Source of the DNA: Methanoregula sp.
GTDB taxonomy: Archaea; Halobacteriota; Methanomicrobia; Methanomicrobiales; Methanospirillaceae
Assembly (NCBI GenBank): GCA_023228295.1
Contig: JALOBP010000062.1
Location: 1-19,908, forward strand
Direction of reading: 5' to 3'
Length of the DNA: 19,908 nucleotides
The position numbers and the translations under genes are program-made. Of the stretch, positions 6,683 through 14,089 are shown one piece after another. The number at the start of each line of letters is the position of its first letter. Positions within the stretch are counted from its first letter, which is position 1. Under the pieces are notes generated by a model. That model had not been told where the DNA came from. It was given only the letters and a program-made list of their open reading frames with translations, and searched no databases.

Positions 6683-7450
6683 ATGATTAAGGTAATCGTA
6701 TGTGGTGCCTCGGGCAGGATGGGCCAGACCATCGGGCGGATGGTCCACGACGCCCCGGACATGGAACTGGTCGGGGGCATCAACCTCAAGGCCAGCACAT
6801 TTTTCGGGGCCGATATTGTCGAGAGCAAGGATGCCGAGGCACTCATCAAGAAGACCAGCGCGGATGTCCTGATCGACTTCACCATCGCTAGTGCTACGGT
6901 TGGAAATGTCAGGATGGCGGCCCGGAACAATTGTGCCCTCATTGTCGGGACCACCGGGATCACTCCTGAACAGCACAAGGAAATGGAGGCGGCTATCAAT
7001 GGGCATGTCCCGGCTGTCATCACCAGCAACTTCTCGATTGGTGTCGCCATCTTCTTGCAGCTGGTGCGGGAATCAGCAAAACTCCTCAAGGAATACGATA
7101 TTGAGGTTATCGAGGCCCATCATCGTGCCAAGAGAGATGCACCGAGTGGCACGGCCAAGTCTATCCTCCAGATCATAGACGAGGAAGCCGGGACCCGCGA
7201 TAAGATGTACGGGCGCGAAGGTATGACCGAGCGCAAGAACGAGATTGGTGTCCATGTCATCCGCGGTGGCGATATTGTGGGCGACCATAAGGTCATGTAC
7301 TCGAAGAACTTCGAGACCATCGAGCTCTCCCACCGGGCATATGACCGCTCGGTCTTTGCGAGTGGTGCCCTTGTTGCAGCCCGCTGGGTCGTGGGAAAGA
7401 AGCCTGGCATCTATGGCATGAGCGATGTGCTCGGCCTGAAAAAACAATAA
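6683..7450 (+). CDS. dapB: 4-hydroxy-tetrahydrodipicolinate reductase DapB
   Basis: DapB reduces the DapA product with NAD(P)H in the diaminopimelate pathway. The 255-residue product has the nucleotide-binding GASGRMG at 8-14, GTTG at 89-92, the catalytic-region motif EAHHRAKRDAPSGTA at 144-158 (H146/H147 and K150), and FASGALVAARWV near the C-terminus. The length is slightly short but complete. The start lies 7 bases after the dapA stop, so the two are an operon and supply consecutive steps. Two T-runs follow the stop. Confidence 0.97.
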   Translation: MIKVIVCGASGRMGQTIGRMVHDAPDMELVGGINLKASTFFGADIVESKDAEALIKKTSADVLIDFTIASATVGNVRMAARNNCALIVGTTGITPEQHKEMEAAINGHVPAVITSNFSIGVAIFLQLVRESAKLLKEYDIEVIEAHHRAKRDAPSGTAKSILQIIDEEAGTRDKMYGREGMTERKNEIGVHVIRGGDIVGDHKVMYSKNFETIELSHRAYDRSVFASGALVAARWVVGKKPGIYGMSDVLGLKKQ

Positions 7451-7456
7451 CTCTCT

Positions 7457-7491
7457 TCTTTTTTTACGGTGCAGAATGCAATCCTTTTTTT
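7457..7491 (+). terminator. Double oligo-T terminator after dapB
   Basis: Two runs of seven T lie at 7459-7465 and 7485-7491, just past the dapB stop. They probably end much of the dapA-dapB transcript. Read-through into the ferredoxin genes is possible, since no strong TATA box is seen between them. Confidence 0.5.
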
Positions 7492-7527
7492 CTCTGTATC
7501 GCACATAGCTACGATGGAGTAACAGAG

Positions 7528-7701
7528 ATGGTAGCTATCATTGATAATGTGAAATGTACCGGGTGCGAGACCTGTGTCAGTGAATGCCCCGCGTCAGCCA
7601 TCGCGATGGACAGTGAGAAGGCAAACGTGGACAAGGACATGTGCGTTGACTGCCAGACCTGTGTGGATGTCTGCCCGTCTGAAGCCATCAGCATGGAGTA
7701 A
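7528..7701 (+). CDS. 2[4Fe-4S] ferredoxin, first tandem copy
   Basis: A 57-residue bacterial-type ferredoxin with two complete CX2CX2CX3CP motifs: CTGCETCVSECP (C10, C13, C16, C20) and CVDCQTCVDVCP (C39, C42, C45, C49). The protein is nothing more than the two cluster-binding halves, the usual clostridial-type layout for low-potential electron transfer, which methanogens use with hydrogenases and formylmethanofuran dehydrogenase. A Shine-Dalgarno GGAG sits about 10 bases upstream. It is 49/57 identical to the next gene. Its redox partner cannot be read from the context. Confidence 0.95.
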   Translation: MVAIIDNVKCTGCETCVSECPASAIAMDSEKANVDKDMCVDCQTCVDVCPSEAISME

Positions 7702-7706
7702 ATGCT

Positions 7707-7880
7707 ATGGTTGCAGTCATTGATGAGAATAAATGTACCGGGTGCGAGACCTGCGTGAGTGAATGCCCTGCATCAGCTATCGCCATGGAGAACGACAAGG
7801 CAAAAGTGGACAAGGACATGTGCGTTGACTGCCAGACCTGTGTGGATGTCTGTCCGTCTGAAGCAATTCACATGGAATAA
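7707..7880 (+). CDS. 2[4Fe-4S] ferredoxin, second tandem copy
   Basis: A second 57-residue ferredoxin with the same eight cysteines in two CX2CX2CX3CP motifs. It differs from copy 1 at eight positions, all outside the cluster motifs: I4V, N7E, V8N, D28E, S29N, E30D, N33K and S55H. The pattern indicates functional constraint on both copies. It starts 5 bases after the copy 1 stop and uses the GGAG in the last codons of copy 1 as its Shine-Dalgarno, so the pair is translationally coupled. A T-run follows the stop. Confidence 0.95.
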   Translation: MVAVIDENKCTGCETCVSECPASAIAMENDKAKVDKDMCVDCQTCVDVCPSEAIHME

Positions 7881-7890
7881 AGCCGACCTG

Positions 7891-7903
7891 CTTTTTTAAT
7901 TTT
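7891..7903 (+). terminator. Oligo-T terminator after the ferredoxins
   Basis: CTTTTTTAATTTT begins 11 bases after the second ferredoxin stop. It fits oligo-T-dependent archaeal termination; no clear hairpin precedes it. Confidence 0.5.
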
Positions 7904-7986
7904 GTAACCATCCCCTTTCTCATGTATTCTGCAGACTTGAGCTCATTCTGGCTTTTCACGGCGTGAACCGGTGAGACCCATGCGGC

Positions 7987-8105
7987 CTTTTTTATAATTG
8001 TTAAAAACCAATGTTTTTATCATCGCAGGTGAAATGGGATTTTACAACCCGCCAATCAATGACAAACGGGGTAACATATACGAGAACTATACAGGACCTG
8101 ACACC
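7987..8105 (+). promoter_or_regulatory. Promoter region of asd
   Basis: Two TATA candidates precede asd: TTTTTTATAATT at 7988-7999, which would give a leader of about 80 bases, and ACATATA at 8074-8080, which lies about 28 bases before the ATG at 8106 and predicts a leaderless mRNA. No good Shine-Dalgarno precedes that ATG, which favours the second. Confidence 0.45.
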
Positions 8106-9125
8106 ATGATCAATGTTGGAGTGCTCGGAGCAACGGGTGCGGTTGGTCAGCGATTCGTTGAACAGTTAGCAAATCATCCCTGGTTCAATTTATCGACCCT
8201 CGCCGCTTCTGAACGCAGTGCGGGAAAGCCGTATGAAAAAGTGGTAAAATGGCGTCTTGAATCGCCATTCCCGGAAAAAACAGGGAAGATAAAAGTTGTC
8301 CCTACCTCCCCTAAGGGGATGAAGGATGTCGACCTTGTTTTCTCTGCACTTCCGGCGGAGATCGCCACGGATGTTGAGAAAGAATTTGCCGATGCCGGTA
8401 TCGCGGTCTGCAGCAATGCCAGTTCCTACCGGATGCAGCCGGACATCCCGCTGGTTGTGCCGGAAGTGAACCCGGAGCATCTTGGTCTTATCGATGTTCA
8501 GAAGGATGCCGGCCGTGATGGGTTCATTGTCACGAACCCGAACTGTTCGACCATCATGATGGTTTGTGGCCTCGCCCCCCTGCGCCAGTTCAGATTTACC
8601 GATGTAAGGGTTGCCACCATGCAGGCAATTTCCGGAGCTGGATTCGAAGGGATTGCTGCCATGTCCATCTTCGATAATGTAGTCCCGTATATCGGAAAGG
8701 AAGAGGAGAAGATGGAGACCGAGGCACTCAAGATCATGGGTACGCTCAAGGGAAAGAAGGTGCAGAACGCTCCCTTCAAGGTCAGTGCCAGCTGCCACCG
8801 CGTGCCGGTGATCGACGGGCATACCATGGCACTATGGGTTGATATCAAAGAACCGGTTGACAAACTCAAAAAGGCCTTCCGTGATTACAAACCGCCGATC
8901 AAGGGACTCCCGACCCAGCCAAAAGAGTCGGTCCACTTCTTTGATGACGAACCCGATCGCCCGCAGCCCCGCCTTGACCGGATGCGCGGAAACGGGATGA
9001 CCGTCTCTGTTGGCCGGCTCCGCGAGGGCATACGGTTCGTGGCCATGGGCCACAACACCATCCGCGGGGCAGCGGGTGCCAGTGTACTGAACGCAGAACT
9101 CATTGTCAAAAAGAAGTATCTCTGA
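8106..9125 (+). CDS. asd: Aspartate-semialdehyde dehydrogenase
   Basis: Asd reduces aspartyl phosphate to aspartate semialdehyde, the substrate of DapA and the branch point to threonine and methionine. The 339-residue product opens with the NADP-binding MINVGVLGATGAVGQRF. It has the catalytic cysteine C147 in NPNCSTI and the active-site segment HRVPVIDGH at 231-239. The reading frame extends upstream to 7998, but those 36 residues do not match the family and would precede the Rossmann glycines by too far; the TATA box at 8074-8080 also argues for 8106. albA follows after 16 bases. It belongs functionally with dapA and dapB although separated by the ferredoxins. Confidence 0.95.
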   Translation: MINVGVLGATGAVGQRFVEQLANHPWFNLSTLAASERSAGKPYEKVVKWRLESPFPEKTGKIKVVPTSPKGMKDVDLVFSALPAEIATDVEKEFADAGIAVCSNASSYRMQPDIPLVVPEVNPEHLGLIDVQKDAGRDGFIVTNPNCSTIMMVCGLAPLRQFRFTDVRVATMQAISGAGFEGIAAMSIFDNVVPYIGKEEEKMETEALKIMGTLKGKKVQNAPFKVSASCHRVPVIDGHTMALWVDIKEPVDKLKKAFRDYKPPIKGLPTQPKESVHFFDDEPDRPQPRLDRMRGNGMTVSVGRLREGIRFVAMGHNTIRGAAGASVLNAELIVKKKYL

Positions 9126-9141
9126 TCATGGAGGAATCATA

Positions 9142-9423
9142 GTGCAGCAGCCCAGAGAAAATACCGTATTCGTAGGCAACAAGCCTGTCATGAACTATGT
9201 CCTAGCAGTAGTGACCCAGTTCAACAATGGTGCAGCGGAAGTGGCCATCAAGGCCCGGGGAAAGGCAATCTCACGGGCTGTCGATACCGCGGAAATTGCC
9301 CTGAACCGTTTCCTTGATGATGTTACCAAGAAAGAGATCGTGACCTCGACTGAAGTAATCGACACGGATGCCGGCAAGACCAACGTGTCGTCTATCGAGA
9401 TCATCCTTGTCAATAATAAATAA
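9142..9423 (+). CDS. albA: DNA/RNA-binding protein Alba
   Basis: Alba is the small dimeric archaeal chromatin and RNA-binding protein. The 93-residue product contains NTVFVGNKPVMNYVLAV near its start, the KARGKAISRAVDTAEI segment that forms the nucleic-acid-binding face, and a C-terminal strand ending IEIILVNNK. I chose the GTG at 9142 because a strong Shine-Dalgarno GGAGG ends 7 bases before it and the product then has the normal length; the longer frame from 9103 overlaps asd and lacks such a site. It starts 16 bases after the asd stop, so asd and albA are probably cotranscribed. A T-rich tract follows. Confidence 0.93.
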   Translation: MQQPRENTVFVGNKPVMNYVLAVVTQFNNGAAEVAIKARGKAISRAVDTAEIALNRFLDDVTKKEIVTSTEVIDTDAGKTNVSSIEIILVNNK

Positions 9424-9527
9424 CCCTGTTTTTCCCTTCCCGCAACAAATTGCGCGTTTTTTCCTGTTGGATTTTTCTGTATTTTCCCAAAAACATTTTA
9501 TGGTGTCTTCACGCAGGTACTAATACT

Positions 9528-10028
9528 ATGCGAGCCGGTGCTATCGTACTCATCCTCATTCTCCTGTCGGGCATGACACTTCCCGTCCTGGCTGCTGAGG
9601 ATGACCGGTACGGCTATATCACGGTTGAACAGGTCCAAATCGCGCTGGATAACGGCACGGCAACAATCCATGTGGACTACTCTGTTGATGAAGGCACCCG
9701 TTTCATCTTCTTTTTGTTCGGGAAACAGGATCTTAAGAACAAGCTTATGAAGATTCTCAACTACCATGATGCACGGATGAATCGTATCGATCTATCGAGT
9801 GCCGATTTTACAGTTGAAGAAGCAGCGCACTCGTACGGCAACGGTGTTTTCTGGTATCCGGCCCATACTTTCAATATCGTTGTTCCCAATCTTTCGGTTC
9901 ACTCTCCGCAAGCCATGAAGAATTTCACCCAGACCAACCGTTTCCCGGGCGGAATGGGATATTTTGCTGACGGGAGTCCAGCTCCACCGCCCGAGGGTGC
10001 TGCGGGTAATGAAATCCCTCATACCTGA
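9528..10028 (+). CDS. Secreted or membrane-tethered protein, unknown function
   Basis: A 166-residue product begins with a clear Sec signal peptide (MRAGAIVLILILLSGMTLPV, likely cleavage after LAA near residue 23). The mature part is polar, with an alternating pattern suggesting beta strands (GYITVEQVQIALDNGTATI), and ends with a proline-rich tail (SPAPPPEGAAG). I do not recognise the family. The start at 9528 is preferred over an in-frame start at 9450 because the signal peptide begins there, and a TATA-like CATTTTATGG near 9493-9502 lies about 30 bases upstream, predicting a leaderless transcript. A run of seven T follows the stop at 10032-10038. Confidence 0.8.
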   Translation: MRAGAIVLILILLSGMTLPVLAAEDDRYGYITVEQVQIALDNGTATIHVDYSVDEGTRFIFFLFGKQDLKNKLMKILNYHDARMNRIDLSSADFTVEEAAHSYGNGVFWYPAHTFNIVVPNLSVHSPQAMKNFTQTNRFPGGMGYFADGSPAPPPEGAAGNEIPHT

Positions 10029-10335
10029 TGGTTTTTTTGATCAGTGCTCGTTTTCGCATTTGTAATAAATTCCCATACAACCGCGGGTCTCATTTGTTGA
10101 GGTACAGGCCGATGAATGTAATGCCGCAACGTCAAGCCAATAGAGCCCTATTTCCCTACCATCTTTTGTTTTCCCGCAGGTTCATATGGATTGTCCCATG
10201 GCACCAGGAGCCCTGATGGTTCTGTCTTCTTTAAAAAAAAACGGTTCCGTTTTCCTCACCAGGTCTCGGTATCCGCGGATATCCTTGTGGAACGTTATTC
10301 GGTATTCCAACCTGCCGGACCCTTCCTGGCACCGC
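10029..10335. other. Gene-free spacer between convergent genes
   Basis: No frame here has a supportable start or protein-like composition. It contains a plus-strand T-run at 10032-10038 (end of the secreted-protein gene) and, on the minus strand, a run of nine T at 10233-10241 that probably ends the DUF373 transcript. I see nothing else I can name. Confidence 0.6.
10233..10241 (-). terminator. Oligo-T terminator after DUF373 gene
   Basis: The minus strand carries nine consecutive T about 95 bases past the DUF373 stop, the longest T-run on that side of the spacer. Confidence 0.5.
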
Positions 10336-11469
10336 TTATATGACTTCGATGATTTCCTGTTTCCGCTGTTCGATTATCCGCCGGTTTATGAAGAACTGGA
10401 TGACCACGCCGACAATTGCCGTGGCAATTCCGGCAACAGTGGCCTGGAAGATGGATGTGTAGGCCGAATCAGCGGAGAACGGGAAGTCCGGAATCTCATT
10501 CATCGCTATGAGGAAGACGCTTGCGCCATAGAGGATTAAACCGATTGCTGCGACAAAGAAGGGGAAGACGATTACCTTGCCGAGGTTCTCACGCTCATTG
10601 GAGTAGACGTCAATAATGATGCCGACCGAGAGGACGAGGCCGGCAATGACGAGCCACTCCACAGCACCAAAGATAAAGGTCATCAGGTACAGGACCAGGC
10701 CAAGACTCCCGTCGGTTGTGTAGTACTTCAGGACATTGAAGAATCCTGCGGTGGCGCCGATGACTATGAGGAGGATGGTAATGGTGTAGGTGATGAACGA
10801 GAACCGTCCCCGCGAGAGCGAGATACGGAGCGTATCAATGATGCCGTGTACGAGTTCATCGAACCCGAATCCCTTGTAGAGCATGTAGCTCCCGATGACT
10901 CCTACAACAATGATGGTTGCAGCGCCGGGCCAGCCTGCAAGGTAGGCAATGGCATAGAGGAGCATCGCAAGACCTATGGGAATGAAGACCATACGGGAGA
11001 TCTTAGGATCGTCCAGGAGTTTTTTGAGGATATAGTAGGTGCCCTCGAGATTGGGCATCTGGTTGACGATGACCCGCTTGATGCTGGAGACCGGGATCTT
11101 TGACTGGATGATGGGGATGACATATTCGTCCTCCGCGCCGTCCGTAACAAGGATGCAGTTCGAGACCTGCGTCTCACTGACTACCTGTTCGAGTGACGCG
11201 GCGATCTTTCGATCGCCTTCGATCATATGGAGGTGGTTGCCGGCAACCACTGCAATAGCTGCCTCTTCGCCTTTTGCGATGAGTTCATCGTATATCTTGA
11301 TAGCAGAGAAGATGGCGTTGATGTCGGAATCCTCAGGATCGGCAAGCGCAAGCGTGGTTGCTGCCGTGAGGCATGCGGCACGGCCAATGCATGGGCTCTC
11401 GACCTTGCCTTTCCACCCGATATCGTCATCCCGGTCGACACTTAAGACCAGTGTGCGCCCCTGCGTCAT
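10336..11469 (-). CDS. DUF373 family integral membrane protein
   Basis: The 377-residue product has a soluble N-terminal domain of about 155 residues followed by six or seven hydrophobic segments. The N-terminus (LVLSVDRDDDIGWKGKVES) and ALADPEDSDINAIF near 41-54 are hallmarks of DUF373, an archaeal family of unknown function. Membrane segments include MVFIPIGLAMLLYAIAYLAG, AATIIVVGVIGSYML and ATAIVGVVIQFFI, and the C-terminus is a charged helix (NRRIIEQRKQEIIEVI). A minus-strand TTTAATAG at about 11494-11501 lies some 28 bases before the ATG, predicting a leaderless mRNA separate from the coiled-coil gene upstream, which has its own T-run terminator. The acidic DRDDD and EDSD patches could bind metal or nucleotide, but no activity is known to me. 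Confidence 0.9.
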   Translation of the reverse strand: MTQGRTLVLSVDRDDDIGWKGKVESPCIGRAACLTAATTLALADPEDSDINAIFSAIKIYDELIAKGEEAAIAVVAGNHLHMIEGDRKIAASLEQVVSETQVSNCILVTDGAEDEYVIPIIQSKIPVSSIKRVIVNQMPNLEGTYYILKKLLDDPKISRMVFIPIGLAMLLYAIAYLAGWPGAATIIVVGVIGSYMLYKGFGFDELVHGIIDTLRISLSRGRFSFITYTITILLIVIGATAGFFNVLKYYTTDGSLGLVLYLMTFIFGAVEWLVIAGLVLSVGIIIDVYSNERENLGKVIVFPFFVAAIGLILYGASVFLIAMNEIPDFPFSADSAYTSIFQATVAGIATAIVGVVIQFFINRRIIEQRKQEIIEVI

Positions 11470-11515
11470 TAGTACAATAAGGTCGCAGGATATCTATTAA
11501 ATCATTCCTGACGGT

Positions 11516-11522
11516 AAAAAAA
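11516..11522 (-). terminator. Oligo-T terminator after coiled-coil gene
   Basis: A run of seven T on the minus strand lies 16 bases past the stop of the coiled-coil gene and ahead of the DUF373 TATA element, so the two genes are probably separate transcripts. Confidence 0.5.
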
Positions 11523-11537
11523 GAACGGAAATAGAGA

Positions 11538-12398
11538 TTAGACCAGTTTTGAGCGCTGGAGGAGCAGGAGATCGTCGGTGGTGAGTTTTTCACCGGCACG
11601 GAAGTTCTTGAAGAGACTCTCTGCTTCTTTCCGGACTGCCTTTTGCTCTTTTGTGACCTTGACCTTACGGGTTTTCTTGCGGAGGCCGGAAATGACCTTG
11701 TCGTAATCGCGGAGTTCCTTCTGGCAGGTGATGAAGAACTTGTGCTCGGCATCGGCGGCTTCCTGTGCCTCAACAAAGCTCTTGTGGCTTGCGTCTGCAG
11801 CCTCGCGTGACTTGTCGGCCTTGCGGTAGGACTCGACCATCAGGTCGTGGTGCTTCTGGGCCAGCTCGGCAACCTCGGTCACCTTGGCGTGGAGATCGGA
11901 AGCTTCCTTCCTGAATTCCCGTGCCTCGGTGATCTTGGTGTGCATCTCCTTGTTCTGTTCGAGTTCGGCCTCCTGCTCGCGGACCTGGCTCTTCATCTGC
12001 TTGATCTTGTCGATCAGCTCGCGTTCCTTATCAGTGGTGAAGACCTCGGTCTGCTGGCGGTACTCCATGTATTCGATCTGCTTCTGGAGTTCCTTGACCC
12101 CCCGGTTCTTCTGGGTGCCGTGCTCTTTTTTGAAAGCCTCGATATCTTCGAAGAGGACATTGGCCTTGTCATTGAACTCGTTGCGCTGGGCTTTGATGTC
12201 AAGAACTTCCTGGTTGTATTTGTCCCTGAGGTCCTTGTTCTTCTGCGCTTCCTCGACGAACTCGCGGGTCTGGTTGTTTAAGGTATTGCGCTCGCGGGCG
12301 AACTTGCTCGCATTGGCGTTAAGATCGTTGCGGTGATTTTTGTGTTCTTCAGACTCTGCAAGGGTTTTCTTTCTCTTTTCCATCAAATCGTTCAACAT
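11538..12398 (-). CDS. COG1340-type archaeal coiled-coil protein
   Basis: The 286-residue product is almost entirely charged helix with heptad-like spacing, rich in Glu, Lys, Gln and Asn (for example NKDLRDKYNQEVLDIKAQRN). It has no membrane segment and only one cysteine. Only the last 60 residues, containing GLRKKTRKVKVTKEQKAVRK and ending DDLLLLQRSKLV, look different. This is the profile of the uncharacterised archaeal COG1340 coiled-coil family, whose members are sometimes mislabelled phosphoserine phosphatase; I see no phosphatase motif. The ATG at 12398 is chosen because GGGGAG lies about 9 bases upstream; a second ATG at 12383 is possible. A strong minus-strand TATA box (TATAAAAG, 12493-12500) implies a leader of about 70 bases. 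Confidence 0.85.
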   Translation of the reverse strand: MLNDLMEKRKKTLAESEEHKNHRNDLNANASKFARERNTLNNQTREFVEEAQKNKDLRDKYNQEVLDIKAQRNEFNDKANVLFEDIEAFKKEHGTQKNRGVKELQKQIEYMEYRQQTEVFTTDKERELIDKIKQMKSQVREQEAELEQNKEMHTKITEAREFRKEASDLHAKVTEVAELAQKHHDLMVESYRKADKSREAADASHKSFVEAQEAADAEHKFFITCQKELRDYDKVISGLRKKTRKVKVTKEQKAVRKEAESLFKNFRAGEKLTTDDLLLLQRSKLV

Positions 12399-12492
12399 GC
12401 GTTACCACTCCCCATCAGATTCTCCATTCGCAAAAGATGCGGGCGTGTGGATGAGGTATTTTTGTGCAGGACGGCCCGGCCAAAGGGCTCTG

Positions 12493-12500
12493 CTTTTATA
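12493..12500 (-). promoter_or_regulatory. TATA box of the coiled-coil gene
   Basis: TATAAAAG on the minus strand matches the archaeal TATA consensus closely. The expected transcription start is near 12470, giving a leader of about 70 bases that ends in the GGGGAG Shine-Dalgarno. Confidence 0.55.
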
Positions 12501-12807
12501 CTCATCAAAACACTCTGCATGCGGGATGCAGGACGAAAAACACCAGAAAAGGCATGAGGCACAGGATTACAGAAAGGCTTCGATACGAAACCTTTGTTCA
12601 ACACTCTGTTCATGATGTTCAACTCCCGATACCGGGGCACAACCGTGGACCGGATTATTGCCCCCATCCTCTCAAGCGAAGGATTGGTCGAATGTACTAT
12701 ATTTTAAAGGAGCGATGAATTATTAAGTGTTTCGCCGGAACGACGGGGTAATTGTATGTGGTGCCGTTTCCCGGATGGCCTGAAGTGCTTCGGGAAAAGA
12801 AATGCTA

Positions 12808-12842
12808 ATCAAAAATGATGTTGGTTGTTTTTAGGAACCAAC
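12808..12842 (-). terminator. Hairpin terminator downstream of ftsZ2
   Basis: The inverted repeat GTTGGTT (12820-12826) / AACCAAC (12836-12842), a 7-bp stem with a 9-base loop, lies about 65-90 bases past the ftsZ2 stop. On the minus strand it is followed by ATCATTTTTG, so it can act as an end signal for the division operon. Confidence 0.45.
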
Positions 12843-12906
12843 CGTTTCCGGATTGACTGTTGAATAGTTGATAATTCAGAGTTTTGATTGTGCGTGGTGT
12901 GTGGTA

Positions 12907-14079
12907 TTAACCGACCCATTCAAGGACGCCGCCGCCACTTGGCTGGTCCCTGCCGCCGCTGGTTCTCCGTGGTGCGGGCATCTCTACTGCCTTGGGGTTG
13001 GAGCGCTTGTTGTCGATGTCGTTGATCATCGTCTTGTATGACTGGCGGGTGCCGAGGATCTGTGCGCTCTTGACGCCGGTCATGATGGCGAGGACACGGA
13101 TCTTGCCCTCCATGTCGCTCCGGACGCGGGCGCCCCAGATGACGTCTGCGTGGGGGTCGAGTTCGTAGGTGAGCGAGGTTGCGACTTCTTCTGCATCCTG
13201 TAAGGTGAGGTCGGTGCCGCCCGTGATGTGGATCAGGCTGCCGGTTGCGCCGCGGTAGTCGATGTCGAGCATCGGATTGGACAGGCACTCGCGGACAACG
13301 CTCTCTGCCTTGTTCTGCTGCTTGCTTTCTCCTACGAGCATGACTGCAACGCCGCCCTTGGACATGATGGCGCGGACATCGGCATAGTCAATGTTGATGA
13401 GCGACGGCTCGGTGATGGTCTCGGAGATGCCCTTGACGGTCTCGCCAATGAGCTGGTCCATGACTGAGAATGCCTGGCCGAGCGGGAGGTTCGGGACGAA
13501 GTTCTTCAGCCGGTTGTTGTCGAGGACAATGACGGAGTCTGCAGCTGCTGCGAATGCTTCAAGCCCCTCTTCTGCACGGATAAGGCGTGCCTTCTCAACC
13601 TGGAACGGGTAGCTGACCATTCCGACGACAATTGCGCCCTGTTCCTTTGCGATCTGGGCTACTACGGGTGCGGAACCGGTACCGGTACCGCCTCCCATGC
13701 CTGCTGTGATGAAGACAAGGTCTGCTGATTCAAGAATTGCTTCAAGAGTCGGGCGGGCCATCTCGGCTGCACGCTTTCCGACATCCGGGTAACCGCCGGC
13801 ACCGAGACCCTTGGTTAAGGATTTGCCAATAAGGATGCGCTTGTCGGCCTGGATCATGTCCAGGTGCTGCTTGTCCGTGTTGATCGCGATCGTTTCAGCA
13901 CCGGAAACGCCCATGTGGTGGATACGGTTCACGGTGTTGTTCCCGGCGCCTCCGCAACCAATAATGACAATTCTTGGCTGGCCTACGAAGTCATCTTCCA
14001 TCGCTGTTGCGCTGCTTGCCTTGCTTACTTCTTTTTCAAGCTCGGCGTTTTTTAATGCGTCGTTGATTATGCTTTGCAT
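12907..14079 (-). CDS. ftsZ2: Cell division GTPase FtsZ, FtsZ2 type
   Basis: FtsZ polymerises with GTP into the mid-cell division ring. The 390-residue product has IIGCGGAGNNTVNRI near 39-53, the tubulin signature GGGTGTG (GMGGGTGTGSAP), the switch segment FPVLDNNRL-like VIVLDNNRL and the T7-loop region SLINIDYADVRAI. By memory of haloarchaeal sequences it matches FtsZ2 rather than FtsZ1: the short N-terminus MQSIINDALKNAE, QPRIVIIGCGGAGNNT, INTDKQHL and KSAQILG. The C-terminus has an Arg/Gly/Ser linker and ends GGVLEWVG, a short tail of the kind that binds SepF. The ATG has a Shine-Dalgarno GAGGG. It follows the ribbon-helix-helix gene by 10 bases, the same operon order as cdrS-ftsZ2 in haloarchaea. 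Confidence 0.95.
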   Translation of the reverse strand: MQSIINDALKNAELEKEVSKASSATAMEDDFVGQPRIVIIGCGGAGNNTVNRIHHMGVSGAETIAINTDKQHLDMIQADKRILIGKSLTKGLGAGGYPDVGKRAAEMARPTLEAILESADLVFITAGMGGGTGTGSAPVVAQIAKEQGAIVVGMVSYPFQVEKARLIRAEEGLEAFAAAADSVIVLDNNRLKNFVPNLPLGQAFSVMDQLIGETVKGISETITEPSLINIDYADVRAIMSKGGVAVMLVGESKQQNKAESVVRECLSNPMLDIDYRGATGSLIHITGGTDLTLQDAEEVATSLTYELDPHADVIWGARVRSDMEGKIRVLAIMTGVKSAQILGTRQSYKTMINDIDNKRSNPKAVEMPAPRRTSGGRDQPSGGGVLEWVG

Positions 14080-14089
14080 TTCTACCCTC

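Larger units (their letters stand above)
7514..7880 (+). repeat. Tandem duplication carrying the two ferredoxin genes
   Basis: The two ferredoxin genes are direct repeats with start codons 179 bases apart. The 9-base string ATGGAGTAA lies before both start codons. Before copy 2 it is the end of copy 1 (Met-Glu-stop); before copy 1 (about 7514-7522) it lies in non-coding DNA, as if left from an earlier copy. Confidence 0.75.
12399..12906. other. 508-base gene-free region
   Basis: I find no protein-like frame here on either strand. It contains the promoter of the coiled-coil gene, a second strong A/T element (TACTATATTTTAAAGG, 12695-12710) that reads as a TATA box in both directions, an AGGAG followed by a three-codon frame (ATG AAT TAT TAA) at 12710-12725, a 20-codon frame beginning MWCRFPDGLK near 12756, and a hairpin at 12820-12842. 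Frames of 74-91 residues here lack Shine-Dalgarno support and look like chance. Confidence 0.6.

Noticed and set aside
7998..8105. N-terminal extension of asd by 36 residues
   Set aside because: The extension does not resemble the family, lies on two TATA-like elements, and the Rossmann motif starts naturally at 8106.
10028..10539. Plus-strand frames of 62 and 117 residues over the DUF373 3' end
   Set aside because: The longer one is antisense to the end of DUF373 and the shorter lies in the spacer; neither has a plausible start.
12392..12667. Frames of 74-91 residues in the 12.4-12.7 kb spacer
   Set aside because: Composition is not protein-like, ribosome sites are lacking, and they overlap the promoter and leader of the coiled-coil gene.
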